64,000 nt of DNA from DATDIC01 sp963777625 (lineage in GTDB: Bacteria; Pseudomonadota; Alphaproteobacteria; Acetobacterales; Acetobacteraceae). The stretch covers positions 124,001 to 188,000 of the forward strand of contig CAVZRO010000021.1 in assembly GCA_963777625.1 (NCBI GenBank), read 5' to 3'. The notes under the pieces are model-generated. The model did not search any database, had not been told where the DNA came from, and saw nothing but the letters and a program-made list of their open reading frames with translations. Position numbers and translations under genes: made by a program. The stretch's first letter is position 1, and every line of letters begins with the position of its first letter. Of the stretch, positions 16,003-25,682 are shown in pieces.

Positions 16003-17172
16003 ATGCTGACGGGCACACACCAATTCCCCGCCATGGATTACGTCATCTATGGCACCGACTTCATTACGGCCCTGGAAGCGGCGCTTGAGAAGCTGGATCC
16101 ACGGGCGGTTTATGTCCTCGGCAGCGGGACGCTGGCCCGCCAGACAGACGCGCTCGACAGGTTGCGTGCCGTGCTGCGGAACCGCCTCGCCGGCGTCTGC
16201 ACGCGGATCGGCGCGCACACGCCACGGCCGGCGGTCGTCGCGGCGGCGAACGAGGCGCGGTCGGTGCGGGCGGATTTGCTGGTGACACTCGGTGGCGGGT
16301 CAGTGACCGACGCGGCAAAGATGATCGGCCTGTGCCTTGGCAACGACGTGACCGAGCCCGGCCAGCTCGATGCATTCCGCGCCCGTGTGATGGCGGATGG
16401 AACCACTCAGCGCCCGACACTCAGGCCGCCCGGCGTACGGTCGATCGCCATTCCCACCACCCTCTCGGCCGGCGAATACACCTGGTTCGCTGGATGCACC
16501 GACCCAGTGCGCCATCTCAAAGACAGCTATGGGCACCCGTTGATGGTGCCGCGGATCGTGGTCCTGGACCCGGCACTCAGCCGGCACACGCCGGAGTGGC
16601 TTTTCCTGTCAACCGGGATGCGCGCGGTGGATCATGCGGTTGAAACCATCTGTGCCGCTGCGCCGCAACCGATGGCCGACGCCGCGGCCTTGCATGCAAT
16701 GCGGCTGCTCGGGCGTGGGTTGCGGGCCGTGAAGGCACGCGAGGATGATCTGGATGCGCGCGGCGACTGCCAGGTCGGCGCGTGGCTGTCGATTACCGGC
16801 GGCCAGAGCGGAGTGCCCATGGGAGCGAGCCACGGCATCGGGCACGTGCTCGGCGGCACGGCGGGAGTCCCGCACGGCTACACATCCTGCGTGATGCTGC
16901 CTCATGTGCTGCGATTCAATGCCGGCACGGGTACGGAACGTCAGGCGAAGGTCAGCGAGGCGCTAGGCAGCCCCGGTCTACCCGCCGCCGATGTGGTCGC
17001 GGAGTTGGTAGCGACGCTGGGGCTGCCCGGGCGGCTGCGCGATGTCGGGGTGAAAGCGGATCAGCTCGATCGCCTCGCCGCCGCCGCGATGCACGATCGC
17101 TGGGTGCACACGAACCCGCGCCGGATTGATGGGCCGGCGGTGGTGCGGCAATTGCTCGACTCCGCGTTCTGA
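16003..17172 (+). CDS. Iron-containing alcohol dehydrogenase, maleylacetate reductase-like
   Basis: Group III metal-dependent alcohol dehydrogenase family, 389 residues. NAD(P)-binding glycines in VTLGGGSVTDAAKM (about residue 95-108), substrate-domain SIAIPTTLSAGEYTWFAG, and metal ligands DHAVE and GASHGIGHVLGG...PHGYTSC are visible. The Thr-Thr-Leu-Ser-Ala-Gly pattern and the length are closer to maleylacetate reductases than to lactaldehyde or butanol dehydrogenases, but no ring-cleavage genes are nearby. The start at ATG 16003 is 12 bp after the DUF1932-type oxidoreductase, and the NIPSNAP-like gene follows after 76 bp. Confidence 0.82.
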   Translation: MLTGTHQFPAMDYVIYGTDFITALEAALEKLDPRAVYVLGSGTLARQTDALDRLRAVLRNRLAGVCTRIGAHTPRPAVVAAANEARSVRADLLVTLGGGSVTDAAKMIGLCLGNDVTEPGQLDAFRARVMADGTTQRPTLRPPGVRSIAIPTTLSAGEYTWFAGCTDPVRHLKDSYGHPLMVPRIVVLDPALSRHTPEWLFLSTGMRAVDHAVETICAAAPQPMADAAALHAMRLLGRGLRAVKAREDDLDARGDCQVGAWLSITGGQSGVPMGASHGIGHVLGGTAGVPHGYTSCVMLPHVLRFNAGTGTERQAKVSEALGSPGLPAADVVAELVATLGLPGRLRDVGVKADQLDRLAAAAMHDRWVHTNPRRIDGPAVVRQLLDSAF

Positions 17173-17248
17173 CCCTTACACCGCGGCAGGCCCGCGGCTA
17201 TGATAGTTCGGCGTCGCGCCGCAATCAGCAACTGACAGGAGAAACCAT

Positions 17249-17573
17249 ATGGCCTTCTACGAACTCCGCCAATACAAGGTCCATCCGGGAAAGATGGACG
17301 AGTGGGTGCGGATCATGGAGCAGGAAATCATCCCGTTCCAGGTCTCGAAAGGGATGGTCGTATGCGGCAGTTTCCGCGGCGAAACCGACGATTCCAACTA
17401 TATCTGGCTGCGTCGGTTCGAGTTCTGAAGCCGAACGCGAGGCGCTGTACAAGGCGGTATACGAAAGCGACTACTGGAAGAACGAAATGGCGCCGCGCGT
17501 CCCAGACTATCTGGACCGTCCGAACAACGTGATAACGCGCATCGTTCCAACGCCGAAATCCAGCGTGCGGTAG
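17249..17573 (+). pseudogene. NIPSNAP family protein, single-base frameshift
   Basis: The N-terminal half from ATG 17249 (MAFYELRQYKVHPGKMDEWV, preceded by ACAGGAGAA) is a typical NIPSNAP start and continues to WLRRFE, then meets TGA at 17426-17428. The family continues EAEREALYKAVYESDYWKNE in the +1 frame to a TAG ending at 17573. Removing one T of the TT at 17423-17424 gives FESEAERE and a continuous 107-residue protein of normal length. A single lesion in an otherwise well preserved gene suggests a very recent mutation or a sequence error. Confidence 0.8.
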
Positions 17574-17615
17574 GGCCGGTTCCGGCGATCGCCGCGCGCG
17601 CCGGTTGCTCTTTCC

Positions 17616-20471
17616 GTGCCAGGTGCGAACGCGTTGCCGGCCGGGCGTGCAGGCGTGATCCCGTCCGGTTCGGCAACCGCGCATGTGATCGTGCCCAAGG
17701 CGCCTGCCCTGGTCGCCGGTCATCGCCGCGCGGCACTGCTCACCCCCGAAGGCGAGGTACTTACACTCTCTCAGGCCGAAACCGCCGACTATCTCGCCGG
17801 ATCCGGTCCACCTCTCGTCGTTCACGCCCCTGGCAGCTTTCGCCGGCTCGATATTCGCCCGGTCGCCTGTTTCGATCTGCTCGAGCTGTTCGCGTTCGCG
17901 CTGCCCGCTCGCTCAGCCACGCCGACACCGCGCGGCCTTTGCATCGCGCTCGAACTCGATCCGCCGGTTACCGGTCTCGAGGCCGAAGCCGCATCTCTCC
18001 CCGACATCGCCGCTGTCATCCTGCGCCGGCTCGCAGCAGGGAGGGAGCTGCCGATGGACCGGGATGCTGCTGCACTCGCCGCCCAGATGGGCCGCGCCGG
18101 CTGGGGCTGGGCGCCCTTCGTCATGGCCGCACTCGGGCGCCCGGACGCCGCCCCGTCGGCTGAACCGCTGAAAGTCTGGAAGCGCCTACCCGAATGGGAG
18201 GAAACCGCCCCCCTCCCGCCCCCCTCGTCCCACCCGATCGGCGATCGAGAGGCGCGCGCGCGTCTTGCCGGAATGTTAGGCCCGGATGCCGAGCAGCGCC
18301 CGGGCCAGTCCGATTACGCGGGAGCCGCATCCGCCGCTTTCGCCCCGCGGGAGACACGCGGGGATCCGCATCTTGTCCTGGCCGAAGCCGGCACCGGGAT
18401 CGGCAAGACGCTCGGCTATATCGCACCGGCCAGCCTGTGGGCCGAGAAGAACCGCGGTGCGGTGTGGATCAGCACCTTCACACGTCATTTGCAACGCCAG
18501 ATCGACGCCGAACTCGCCCGGCTGTTTCCCGACCCGGCGCAGCGTCGCCATCATGTCGTGGTGCGCAAGGGGCGGGAGAACTATCTGTGTCTGCTGAACC
18601 TGGAGGACGCCGTCGGCCCGTCGATGACGGGCTTCATGCCGGGTTCGGTGATCCCGCTGGGGCTGATCGCCCGCTGGGCCCTGACCACTGCTGACGGAGA
18701 TATTCAGGGCGGCGACCTGCCGGGCTGGATGGCCGAGCTGTTCGGTGCCGGCACGTTCCTCGCCCTCGCCGATCGCCGTGGCGAATGCATCCATGCCGGC
18801 TGCCCGCACTGGCGCCGCTGCTTCATCGAGCACACGATCCGCCGCGCCCGCTCCGCCCAACTCGTCGTCGCCAACCATGCGCTGGTCATGACCCAGGCAG
18901 CCTGGGGCGGCCTGGACGACGCCACCGTCCCGACCCGCTACGTCTTCGATGAAGGCCATCACCTGTTCGAAGCCGCCGACGGGGCATTCGCCGCCGTGCT
19001 GTCCGGTGCGGAGACGGCTGAGCTGCGCCGCTGGTTACTCGGTGCCGAGGGCGGGCGCTCCCGTGCGCGCGGGCTTCGCCGCCGGTTGGATGAGCTGGTC
19101 GCCGGGCACCCGCCGCTGGAAACCATGCTGGATGCCGCCTTACAGGCAGCGCGCGCTCTGCCGGCGCCGGGCTGGACATCCCGCCTGCCGCAGGACGGTC
19201 CCGAACTGGCCGGGCTGGACGCCGGCCGGCCCAATCCGACCGAAGCGGTGCTGTGTCTGTTCCGCCGGGAGGTTCTCGCCCGCACTGCGGGAGAAGCGCT
19301 TCCGCCCCGCGGCCCCCTGGAATGCGACCTGTTTCCGGCAACGCCGGAGCTTCAACCGGCCGCCGAGCGCCTGGCCCGCGCCCTGACCCGCATCACCGAG
19401 CCCCTCAGTTTATTGCGCGACCGGATGGCCGCCCGGCTGGAAGACGAAGCAGACGAGCTGGACAGCGCGACCCGCGCCCGCATCGAGGCAGTCTGCCGCT
19501 CGATCACCCGCCGCGCCCTCGCGCCGCTTTCGGCTTGGCGGGCCATGCTGCGCGACCTGATCGAACCGCCCCCCGAGCCTGGCACACGCCCTGACCACAT
19601 CATGTTTCTCCGCCTCGATCGCCGGGATGGCACGGACCGGGATGCCGGGCTCCACCGACACTGGCTCGATCCGACGGTCGCGTTTGCCATGACCGTCGCA
19701 GCCCCGGCGCACGGGCTTCTGGTCACCTCCGCCACGCTCCGAGATTCCGGCGATATCGATCCCGAGTCAGCCTGGGCGGCGGCAGAGGCGCGGGTCGGCG
19801 CTCCGCACCTGCCCTCCCCGGCAATCCGGGCCGCGCTGCCCAGCCCGTTCGACTATGCCAACCAGACTCGTGCTTTCGTCGTTACGGATGTGCCGCCCGG
19901 CCAGATCGGTGCTTTGGCGGCGGCTTATCGGGCGCTGTTCCTCGCCGCCGGCGGCGGGGCGCTCGGCCTGTTCACGGCGATCAGCCGGCTGATCGCCGTG
20001 CATCAGCGCATCGCACCCGAACTGGAAGCGGCTGGCCTGCCGCTGTTCGCCCAGCATGTCGACGCGATGGACAACGCCACCCTGGTGGATATTTTCCGCA
20101 CCGAGGAGGCAAGCTGCCTGCTGGGCACCGACGCAATGCGCGATGGCGTGGATGTGCCGGGCCGGGCGCTGCGCCTGGTTGTCTTCGAAAAAGTCCCGTG
20201 GGCGCGCCCCGATATTCTGCACCGAGAGCGGCGCATCCACCTCTCCGCCGGGAACCCGAAGGCGTACGACGACCGGATCGCCCGGCTGCGCCTGCGACAG
20301 GCGTTCGGACGCCTGATCCGCCGGGCTACGGACCGGGGCGTGTTTGTCTTGCTCGACCGGTTGACCCCTGGACGGCTGCTCTCGGCATTTCCGTCCGGGG
20401 TTGTGGTCCGCCGTGTGGGGCTGAAACAGGCGGTCGCCGAGACCAGTGCCTTCCTCGCCGAGACCTTCTGA
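17616..20471 (+). CDS. DinG/XPD-like ATP-dependent DNA helicase
   Basis: Large superfamily 2 helicase, 951 residues from GTG 17616. Walker A is AEAGTGIGKTLGY, the DEAH-type box is VFDEGHHLFE, and the C-terminal motor has QAFGRLIRR (motif VI). Four cysteines between them (CLLNLEDA, then CIHAGCPHWRRCF) could ligate an Fe-S cluster as in XPD/DinG. The first 200 residues, before the helicase core, are not recognised and may be a regulatory or nucleic-acid-binding domain seen in alphaproteobacterial homologues. Likely unwinds damage- or R-loop-related DNA structures (inference). It converges on the RraA-like gene with only 3 bp between stops. Confidence 0.88.
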   Translation: MPGANALPAGRAGVIPSGSATAHVIVPKAPALVAGHRRAALLTPEGEVLTLSQAETADYLAGSGPPLVVHAPGSFRRLDIRPVACFDLLELFAFALPARSATPTPRGLCIALELDPPVTGLEAEAASLPDIAAVILRRLAAGRELPMDRDAAALAAQMGRAGWGWAPFVMAALGRPDAAPSAEPLKVWKRLPEWEETAPLPPPSSHPIGDREARARLAGMLGPDAEQRPGQSDYAGAASAAFAPRETRGDPHLVLAEAGTGIGKTLGYIAPASLWAEKNRGAVWISTFTRHLQRQIDAELARLFPDPAQRRHHVVVRKGRENYLCLLNLEDAVGPSMTGFMPGSVIPLGLIARWALTTADGDIQGGDLPGWMAELFGAGTFLALADRRGECIHAGCPHWRRCFIEHTIRRARSAQLVVANHALVMTQAAWGGLDDATVPTRYVFDEGHHLFEAADGAFAAVLSGAETAELRRWLLGAEGGRSRARGLRRRLDELVAGHPPLETMLDAALQAARALPAPGWTSRLPQDGPELAGLDAGRPNPTEAVLCLFRREVLARTAGEALPPRGPLECDLFPATPELQPAAERLARALTRITEPLSLLRDRMAARLEDEADELDSATRARIEAVCRSITRRALAPLSAWRAMLRDLIEPPPEPGTRPDHIMFLRLDRRDGTDRDAGLHRHWLDPTVAFAMTVAAPAHGLLVTSATLRDSGDIDPESAWAAAEARVGAPHLPSPAIRAALPSPFDYANQTRAFVVTDVPPGQIGALAAAYRALFLAAGGGALGLFTAISRLIAVHQRIAPELEAAGLPLFAQHVDAMDNATLVDIFRTEEASCLLGTDAMRDGVDVPGRALRLVVFEKVPWARPDILHRERRIHLSAGNPKAYDDRIARLRLRQAFGRLIRRATDRGVFVLLDRLTPGRLLSAFPSGVVVRRVGLKQAVAETSAFLAETF

Positions 20472-20474
20472 TCT

Positions 20475-21212
20475 CTACAGGATTATCACTTCGGCCGACA
20501 CGATTCGCTTCAGCGCCGCCGGCTGGAACTCGTAGCGCGCCTTGTTCTCGGCATTGGGCGGATAAAGCCCTGGCAGTTTCGCGCCTTTCTCAACTTCTTC
20601 CATGATCCAGCCTTCCAAGCGTTCCTGCTCGGAGCCGGCTGCGACCACGTCGTCCACCAGGGCCGCGGGAACCACCACGGCGCCATCTGCATCGACCAGG
20701 ATCAGATCGTTGGGAAATACCGCGACACCGCCGCAGCCGATCGGCTCCTGCCAGTTGACGAACGTAAGGCCGGCCACGGAGGGCGGCGCCGCCGCACCGG
20801 TGCACCAGACCGGCAGCTCGGTTCCCAGCACGCCGGCAAGGTCACGCACAACGCCGTCGGTTACCAGCGCTGCCACATCACGCTTCTTCATGCGGGCGCA
20901 CAGGATATCGCCGAAGATCCCCGCATCGCTGACGCCCATCGCATCGACCACCGCGACGCAACCCGGAGGCATATCCTCGATCGCCGCACGGGTGGACCGT
21001 GGAGACGACCATGATTCGGGCGTGGCGAGATCTTCGCGCGCAGGAATGAAGCGCATGGTGAAGGCGCGGCCAATCAGCCGTGGCTGCTCGGGGCGCAGCG
21101 GACGGGGCCCGCGCATCCACACGTTGCGCAGGCCCTTCTTGAGCAGGATCGTGGTGATGGTGGCGGACGACACATCCCGCAACGTTTCGATGATGGCCTG
21201 ATCATCCGGCAT
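20475..21212 (-). CDS. RraA-like protein
   Basis: RraA/4-hydroxy-4-methyl-2-oxoglutarate aldolase fold, 245 residues. Family motifs: FTMRFIPAREDLATPESW, VAVVDAMGVSDAGIFGDILC and AALVTDGVVRDLAGV, where the Asp and Arg of the last usually bind the divalent metal and oxaloacetate-like substrates. It is longer than E. coli RraA (161 residues), with a C-terminal extension (QERLEGWIMEEVEKGAKLPG) typical of the aldolase/regulator group annotated as ribonuclease activity regulator in many genomes. An aldolase or oxaloacetate decarboxylase role is more likely than RNase E inhibition. The gene lies 31 bp downstream of hslU on the same strand. Confidence 0.8.
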   Translation of the reverse strand: MPDDQAIIETLRDVSSATITTILLKKGLRNVWMRGPRPLRPEQPRLIGRAFTMRFIPAREDLATPESWSSPRSTRAAIEDMPPGCVAVVDAMGVSDAGIFGDILCARMKKRDVAALVTDGVVRDLAGVLGTELPVWCTGAAAPPSVAGLTFVNWQEPIGCGGVAVFPNDLILVDADGAVVVPAALVDDVVAAGSEQERLEGWIMEEVEKGAKLPGLYPPNAENKARYEFQPAALKRIVSAEVIIL

Positions 21213-21243
21213 CGCTTCCTCCCCGCACCCTCGCGCGCATCAT

Positions 21244-22563
21244 CTACAGGATGAAGCGGCTGAGATCCCCTTTCTGCGCCAGCGGAGCGACCCGCTCATT
21301 CACATAGGCTGCATCGACCGTGACAGTTTCACCCGCCCGATCGGTGGCGGTGAAGCTGATTTCCTCCAGCAGGCGTTCCAGCACCGTGTGCAATCGGCGG
21401 GCGCCGATATTCTCGACCCGCTCATTGATGTCGGCTGCCAGTTCGGCCAGTGCGTCAACCGCGTCGTCGGTAAATTCCAGCTTCACCGATTCCGTGCCGA
21501 GCAGGGCAGCGTACTGCTTTACCAACGAATGCTCCGGCTCGGTGAGAATCCGCCGCAAATCAGTCCGCGACAGCGAAGCCAGCTCTACGCGGATCGGCAG
21601 CCGGCCTTGCAACTCGGGCAGCAGATCGGCCGGCTTGGCGAGATGGAACGCACCCGACGCAATGAACAGCACATGGTCGGTTTTCACCGGCCCGTACTTG
21701 GTGGTCACGGTGGTACCCTCGATCAGCGGCAGCAGGTCGCGCTGCACGCCTTCCCGTGACACGTCGCCGCCGCGGAACCCGCCTTCCACCGTGCGCGCGC
21801 AGATCTTGTCGATCTCGTCGATGAAGACGATTCCATTATTCTCCGCGAGCGCTACCGCGTCCTTTGCCAAACGGTCATTGTCCAGCATGCGGTCCGCCTC
21901 TTCACGCTCCAGCGCCTGCCGGGCGGCAGCGACCGTCAGGCGACGCTGCTGCGGCGGGCGGCCGAACATGCCTTTCATCATCTCGGACAGGTTGATCATC
22001 TGGCCCGGCGGCATGCCGGGAATATCAAGCTGGCCGATCGGCGTTCCGGCGGGTTCGCTGATGGCGATGTCGATCTCTTTGTTCTCGAATTCCCCGTGAC
22101 GCAGCATGCGGCGGAACTTGGAGCGCGTATCGGCCGCCGCCCCCTCGCCGACCAAGGCGGTAATCAGCCGCTCCTCGGCGGCCAGTTCGGCCTTGGCCTG
22201 CACGTCCTTGCGGGACGCATCGCGCAACATGTTCAGGCTTGCGTCCACCAGGTCGCGCACGATGCTTTCCACGTCACGGCCGACATAGCCCACTTCCGTG
22301 AATTTCGTCGCTTCCACCTTCAGGAACGGCGCCTGCGCCAACTTCGCCAGCCGGCGGGCAATCTCGGTCTTGCCGCAGCCCGTTGGCCCGATCATGAGGA
22401 TGTTCTTGGGCACCACTTCTTCGCGCATGACCTCCGGCAGTTGCTGGCGGCGCCAGCGATTGCGCAGCGCGATGGCGACGGCGCGCTTGGCGTCGTCCTG
22501 ACCGACGATGAAGCGATCGAGTTCAGAGACGATCTCGCGCGGGGTATAGGTCGGGGTTTCCAT
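21244..22563 (-). CDS. hslU: HslU ATPase subunit of the HslUV protease
   Basis: AAA+ unfoldase that feeds substrates to the HslV peptidase; 439 residues, close to the E. coli length of 443. Walker A is GPTGCGKTEIAR, Walker B NNGIVFIDEIDKI, and the C-terminal LSRFIL is the tail that inserts into HslV pockets. The pore loop GYVGRDVESIVRDLV is present. The central I domain (about residues 130-240) is intact. The ATG at 22563 shares one base with the hslV stop codon, so the two are tightly coupled in the usual hslV-hslU order. Confidence 0.96.
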   Translation of the reverse strand: METPTYTPREIVSELDRFIVGQDDAKRAVAIALRNRWRRQQLPEVMREEVVPKNILMIGPTGCGKTEIARRLAKLAQAPFLKVEATKFTEVGYVGRDVESIVRDLVDASLNMLRDASRKDVQAKAELAAEERLITALVGEGAAADTRSKFRRMLRHGEFENKEIDIAISEPAGTPIGQLDIPGMPPGQMINLSEMMKGMFGRPPQQRRLTVAAARQALEREEADRMLDNDRLAKDAVALAENNGIVFIDEIDKICARTVEGGFRGGDVSREGVQRDLLPLIEGTTVTTKYGPVKTDHVLFIASGAFHLAKPADLLPELQGRLPIRVELASLSRTDLRRILTEPEHSLVKQYAALLGTESVKLEFTDDAVDALAELAADINERVENIGARRLHTVLERLLEEISFTATDRAGETVTVDAAYVNERVAPLAQKGDLSRFIL

Positions 22564-23130
22564 CAGATAGTCTCGATAATCACGTTGTTATTGGTGTACA
22601 CACAGATATCCGCGGCGATGGCCATCGCGCGGCGCGCGATCTCCTCGGCGGACAACCCCTCCACGCTCAGCAGCGCCCGTGCCGCTGCCAGGGCAAAATT
22701 GCCGCCGGAGCCGATGGCAATGACGCCATCCTCAGGTTCCAGCACATCGCCGTTGCCGGTCAGAGTGAAGCTGCGCTCCTTGTCGGCGACCGCCATCATC
22801 GCTTCCAGCCGGCGAAGATAGCGATCGGTCCGCCAGTCCTTGGCCAGCTCGACGCAAGCGCGCTCAAGCTGGTTCGGAAACCGCTCCAGCTTCGACTCAA
22901 GCCGCTCGAGCAGCGTAAACGCGTCCGCCGTCGCGCCGGCAAATCCGGCGAGGATCGAGCCGGACGGCCCGATCCGCCGCACCTTGCGCGCGTTGGCCTT
23001 GATGACGGTCTGTCCAGAGACTCACTTGGCCGTCCCCGGCCATAGCGACATGCCCGCCACGACGGACGCACAGGATCGTGGTCCCGTGCCATCCCACCGG
23101 GTCGGGCGAGGTGAATGATGTATTTTGCAT
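22563..23130 (-). pseudogene. hslV: HslV peptidase subunit, single-base frameshift
   Basis: Threonine peptidase of HslUV. From ATG 23130 the first frame reads through DPVGWHGTTILCVRRGGHVA; the catalytic Thr follows the HG cleavage site. It continues to GDGQVSL, then changes frame at about 23016. The next frame carries RRIGPSGSILAGFAGATADA and all the rest to the stop overlapping hslU. Removing one base in the AGTCTCTGG stretch restores VSLGQTVIKANARKVRRIG and a 188-residue protein. hslU is intact and coupled to it, so a true null mutation would be surprising. A sequence error is likely, but the sequence as given is broken. Confidence 0.88.
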
Positions 23131-23276
23131 TTGCTCGCTAGATGGCGCGGCTACCGGGATTCAGCAAGGTGATCGGGTCGGAACCTACCCCTTGACGCGA
23201 CGCGGTGCGCCAGTCCTGCATAGCCGCAATGAGCTGGCGTCGGTTCGGCGGCCACGCGTCACGGGGGGAACGAGTG

Positions 23277-24650
23277 ATGAGCACCACTGCGGCTGAGCTG
23301 GCGGCACGGCTCGACCGGTTACCTCGCAGCCGCCACGTGTGGCGGATGATATTGCTCATCTCGCTCGGCGCCTGCTTCGAACTCTATGACCTGTTCCTTA
23401 CTGCTTACATCGTTCCCGGGATGAACGCTCAGGGCCTGTTCAGCGATGCGTCGCTCGGCCCGTTCAGGCTGCTCAAGGCGATCAACTCGCCCGGGGCCGG
23501 CACGTTCGTGTTCGCGCTGTTTGCCGGGCTGTTCGTCGGCACGATCATCTTCGGGTGGATCCCCGATGCGTACGGGCGGCGAACGATCTTCACCTTCTCG
23601 CTGCTGTGGTACTCCTTCAGCACGCTGGTCATGGCGTTCATGCCGAACGGGTTCTGGATCGATATCTGGCGTTTCATCGCCGGGATCGGCATCGGCGTGG
23701 AGCTGGTGACGATCGATACCTACGTCTCGGAACTGATCCCGCGTGAAGAACGCGGCCGGGCCTTTGCCTTCAGCCAGTTCGTCAGCTTCTGCGCTGTACC
23801 CGTCGTGGCGCTGCTGGCCTGGTTGTTGGGCGTGCACAACTGGCGTTGGGTGGTCGTCATTGGCGCGATCGGCGCGCTGTTCGTATGGTGGCTGCGGCTC
23901 GGCCTTCCGGAATCCCCGCGCTGGCTGGCCCGCGTCGGCCGGCTGGCCGAAGCCGAGGCCGTGGTGCGGGACATCGAAACCCGTATCGAGGCCGAGACCG
24001 GCCGTTTGCCCCCGGTCGGCATTGCGATCGCGGAAGAAGGCAAGGCCACTTTTTCGGAAATCTGGCAGTCGCCCTATCGCGGCCGTGCCATAATGCTGTC
24101 GATCTTCCACTTCTTCCAGACCTTCGGTTATTATGGCTTTGCCGCCTGGGTGCCGACGTTGCTGATCGCCAAGGGGATCACTGTCACCCGCAGCCTGGAA
24201 TTCGCGTTCATCATAGCAATTGCCAACCCGATCGGCCCGCTGCTGGGAATGCTGGTTGCCGACCGGATGGAGCGCAAGACGCAGATCGTCTGCTCCGCAA
24301 TAGGAATCGGCGTGTTCGGCATGCTGTTCTCCCAGCAGAGCACGGAGCTTGGGCTGATCGCACTCGGCGTGCTGATCACGCTCTCCAATAACTGGCTCTC
24401 CTATTCCTTCCATAATTATCAGGCGGAGGTGTTTCCCACCCGGATACGCTCCCGCGCGATCGGCTTCGTGTATTCCTGGAGCCGGTTGTCCGCTGCGCTG
24501 TCGGGCCTGGCGATCGCTTTCTTCCTCGGGCTCGGCGGCACCACCGCGGTGTTCGGCTTCATCGCCTTTGCCATGCTGATCGTGGTCATCGTGATCGGCG
24601 GCTTCGGCCCGCGCACCCGCGGTCTCGCGCTGGAGGCGATCTCCGGGTAG
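23277..24650 (+). CDS. MFS transporter, sugar/acid-type
   Basis: Major facilitator of the SLC2-like (sugar porter/metabolite:H+ symporter) type, 457 residues from ATG 23277, which follows a GGGGGGAACGAG ribosome site. Signatures: PDAYGRRTIFTFSLL after helix 2, PREERGRAFAF near helix 5, LPESPRWLARVGR before the central loop, and DRMERKTQ and PTRIRSRAIGFVYSWSRLS in the second half. Relatives carry niacin, 4-hydroxybenzoate or other organic acids; the substrate here cannot be decided. It diverges from hslV across about 146 bp and is followed by gshB after 37 bp. Confidence 0.87.
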   Translation: MSTTAAELAARLDRLPRSRHVWRMILLISLGACFELYDLFLTAYIVPGMNAQGLFSDASLGPFRLLKAINSPGAGTFVFALFAGLFVGTIIFGWIPDAYGRRTIFTFSLLWYSFSTLVMAFMPNGFWIDIWRFIAGIGIGVELVTIDTYVSELIPREERGRAFAFSQFVSFCAVPVVALLAWLLGVHNWRWVVVIGAIGALFVWWLRLGLPESPRWLARVGRLAEAEAVVRDIETRIEAETGRLPPVGIAIAEEGKATFSEIWQSPYRGRAIMLSIFHFFQTFGYYGFAAWVPTLLIAKGITVTRSLEFAFIIAIANPIGPLLGMLVADRMERKTQIVCSAIGIGVFGMLFSQQSTELGLIALGVLITLSNNWLSYSFHNYQAEVFPTRIRSRAIGFVYSWSRLSAALSGLAIAFFLGLGGTTAVFGFIAFAMLIVVIVIGGFGPRTRGLALEAISG

Positions 24651-24687
24651 CATCCGAGGCTTCGTCCACCGCGGTACAGGAGCTGCC

Positions 24688-25668
24688 ATGGCGCTGAGGG
24701 TCGCGGTTCAGATGGATCCGATCGAGGGCATCGACATCGATGCCGACTCGTCATTCGCGTTGATGTTGGAGGCGCAGGCGCGCGGCCATTCGCTGTGGCA
24801 CTACGAAGTGCGCCATATGGCGTTGCACGAAGGGATGGTGCGCAAAGGACGGCGTCGCGAGGAACGTTTGTTGGCCAAGGCCCGGCCAGTGAGCGTTCAG
24901 CGGGTGCGCGGCGCCCATTACCGGTTCGGTGAAGCGGCACAACTCGATCTCGGCAGCATGGACGTGGTGCTGATGCGCCAGGATCCGCCGTTCGACATGG
25001 CGTACATCACCGCGACCCATCTGCTGGAGCACATCCACCCGGAAACGCTGGTGGTGAACGATCCGGCGGCGGTGCGCAATGCGCCGGAGAAAATCCTGGT
25101 CACGCATTTCCCGGAGCTAATGCCACCTACCATGGTCACCTGGGACCTGGAGGCGATCCGTGCATTCCGTGCCGAGCACAAGGACATCGTGGTGAAACCG
25201 CTGTTCGGCAACGGCGGCGCCGGCGTGTTCCGCATCAAGCCGGATGACGAGAACTTTGGGGCGCTGCTGGAAATGCATTTCGCCCGCTCGCGCGAGCCGC
25301 TGATGTTCCAGCGGTACGAACCGGCCGTGCGCCGTGGCGACAAGCGCATCATCCTGGTGGATGGGGAGGCAATGGGCGCGATCAATCGCGTTCCGGCCGA
25401 AGGCGAGGCTCGCTCCAACATGCATGTCGGGGGACGGGCGGAGAAGTCGGAACTGACCGCGCGAGACCGCGAGATATGCACGGCGATCGGTCCGACGTTG
25501 CGCGAACAAGGCATGATCTTCGTCGGTATCGACGTGATCGGCGACTGGCTGACCGAGATCAACGTCACCTCGCCGACCGGCATTCAGGAGATCGCGCAAT
25601 TCGATGGCGTGCACCTGGAACAGGCGATCTGGGACAATATCGAAGCGAAGGTCGCCGCCGCGGCTTGA
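24688..25668 (+). CDS. gshB: Glutathione synthase
   Basis: Joins gamma-glutamylcysteine and glycine with ATP to form glutathione. The 326-residue protein has the N-terminal MDPIEGIDIDADSSFALMLE, the family-specific VLMRQDPPFDMAYITATHLL, and the ATP-grasp core DIVVKPLFGNGGAGVFRI. EINVTSPTGIQEIAQFDG near the C-terminus holds the Mg/ATP ligands. The start at ATG 24688 matches the usual protein start. It converges on tamB with 14 bp between stops. Length and motifs are those of bacterial GshB. Confidence 0.95.
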   Translation: MALRVAVQMDPIEGIDIDADSSFALMLEAQARGHSLWHYEVRHMALHEGMVRKGRRREERLLAKARPVSVQRVRGAHYRFGEAAQLDLGSMDVVLMRQDPPFDMAYITATHLLEHIHPETLVVNDPAAVRNAPEKILVTHFPELMPPTMVTWDLEAIRAFRAEHKDIVVKPLFGNGGAGVFRIKPDDENFGALLEMHFARSREPLMFQRYEPAVRRGDKRIILVDGEAMGAINRVPAEGEARSNMHVGGRAEKSELTARDREICTAIGPTLREQGMIFVGIDVIGDWLTEINVTSPTGIQEIAQFDGVHLEQAIWDNIEAKVAAAA

Positions 25669-25682
25669 CCACGACGGATACT

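Noticed and set aside
23319..24689. 456-codon minus-strand frame opposite the second MFS gene
   Set aside because: Charged, low-complexity shadow of a clear membrane transporter.
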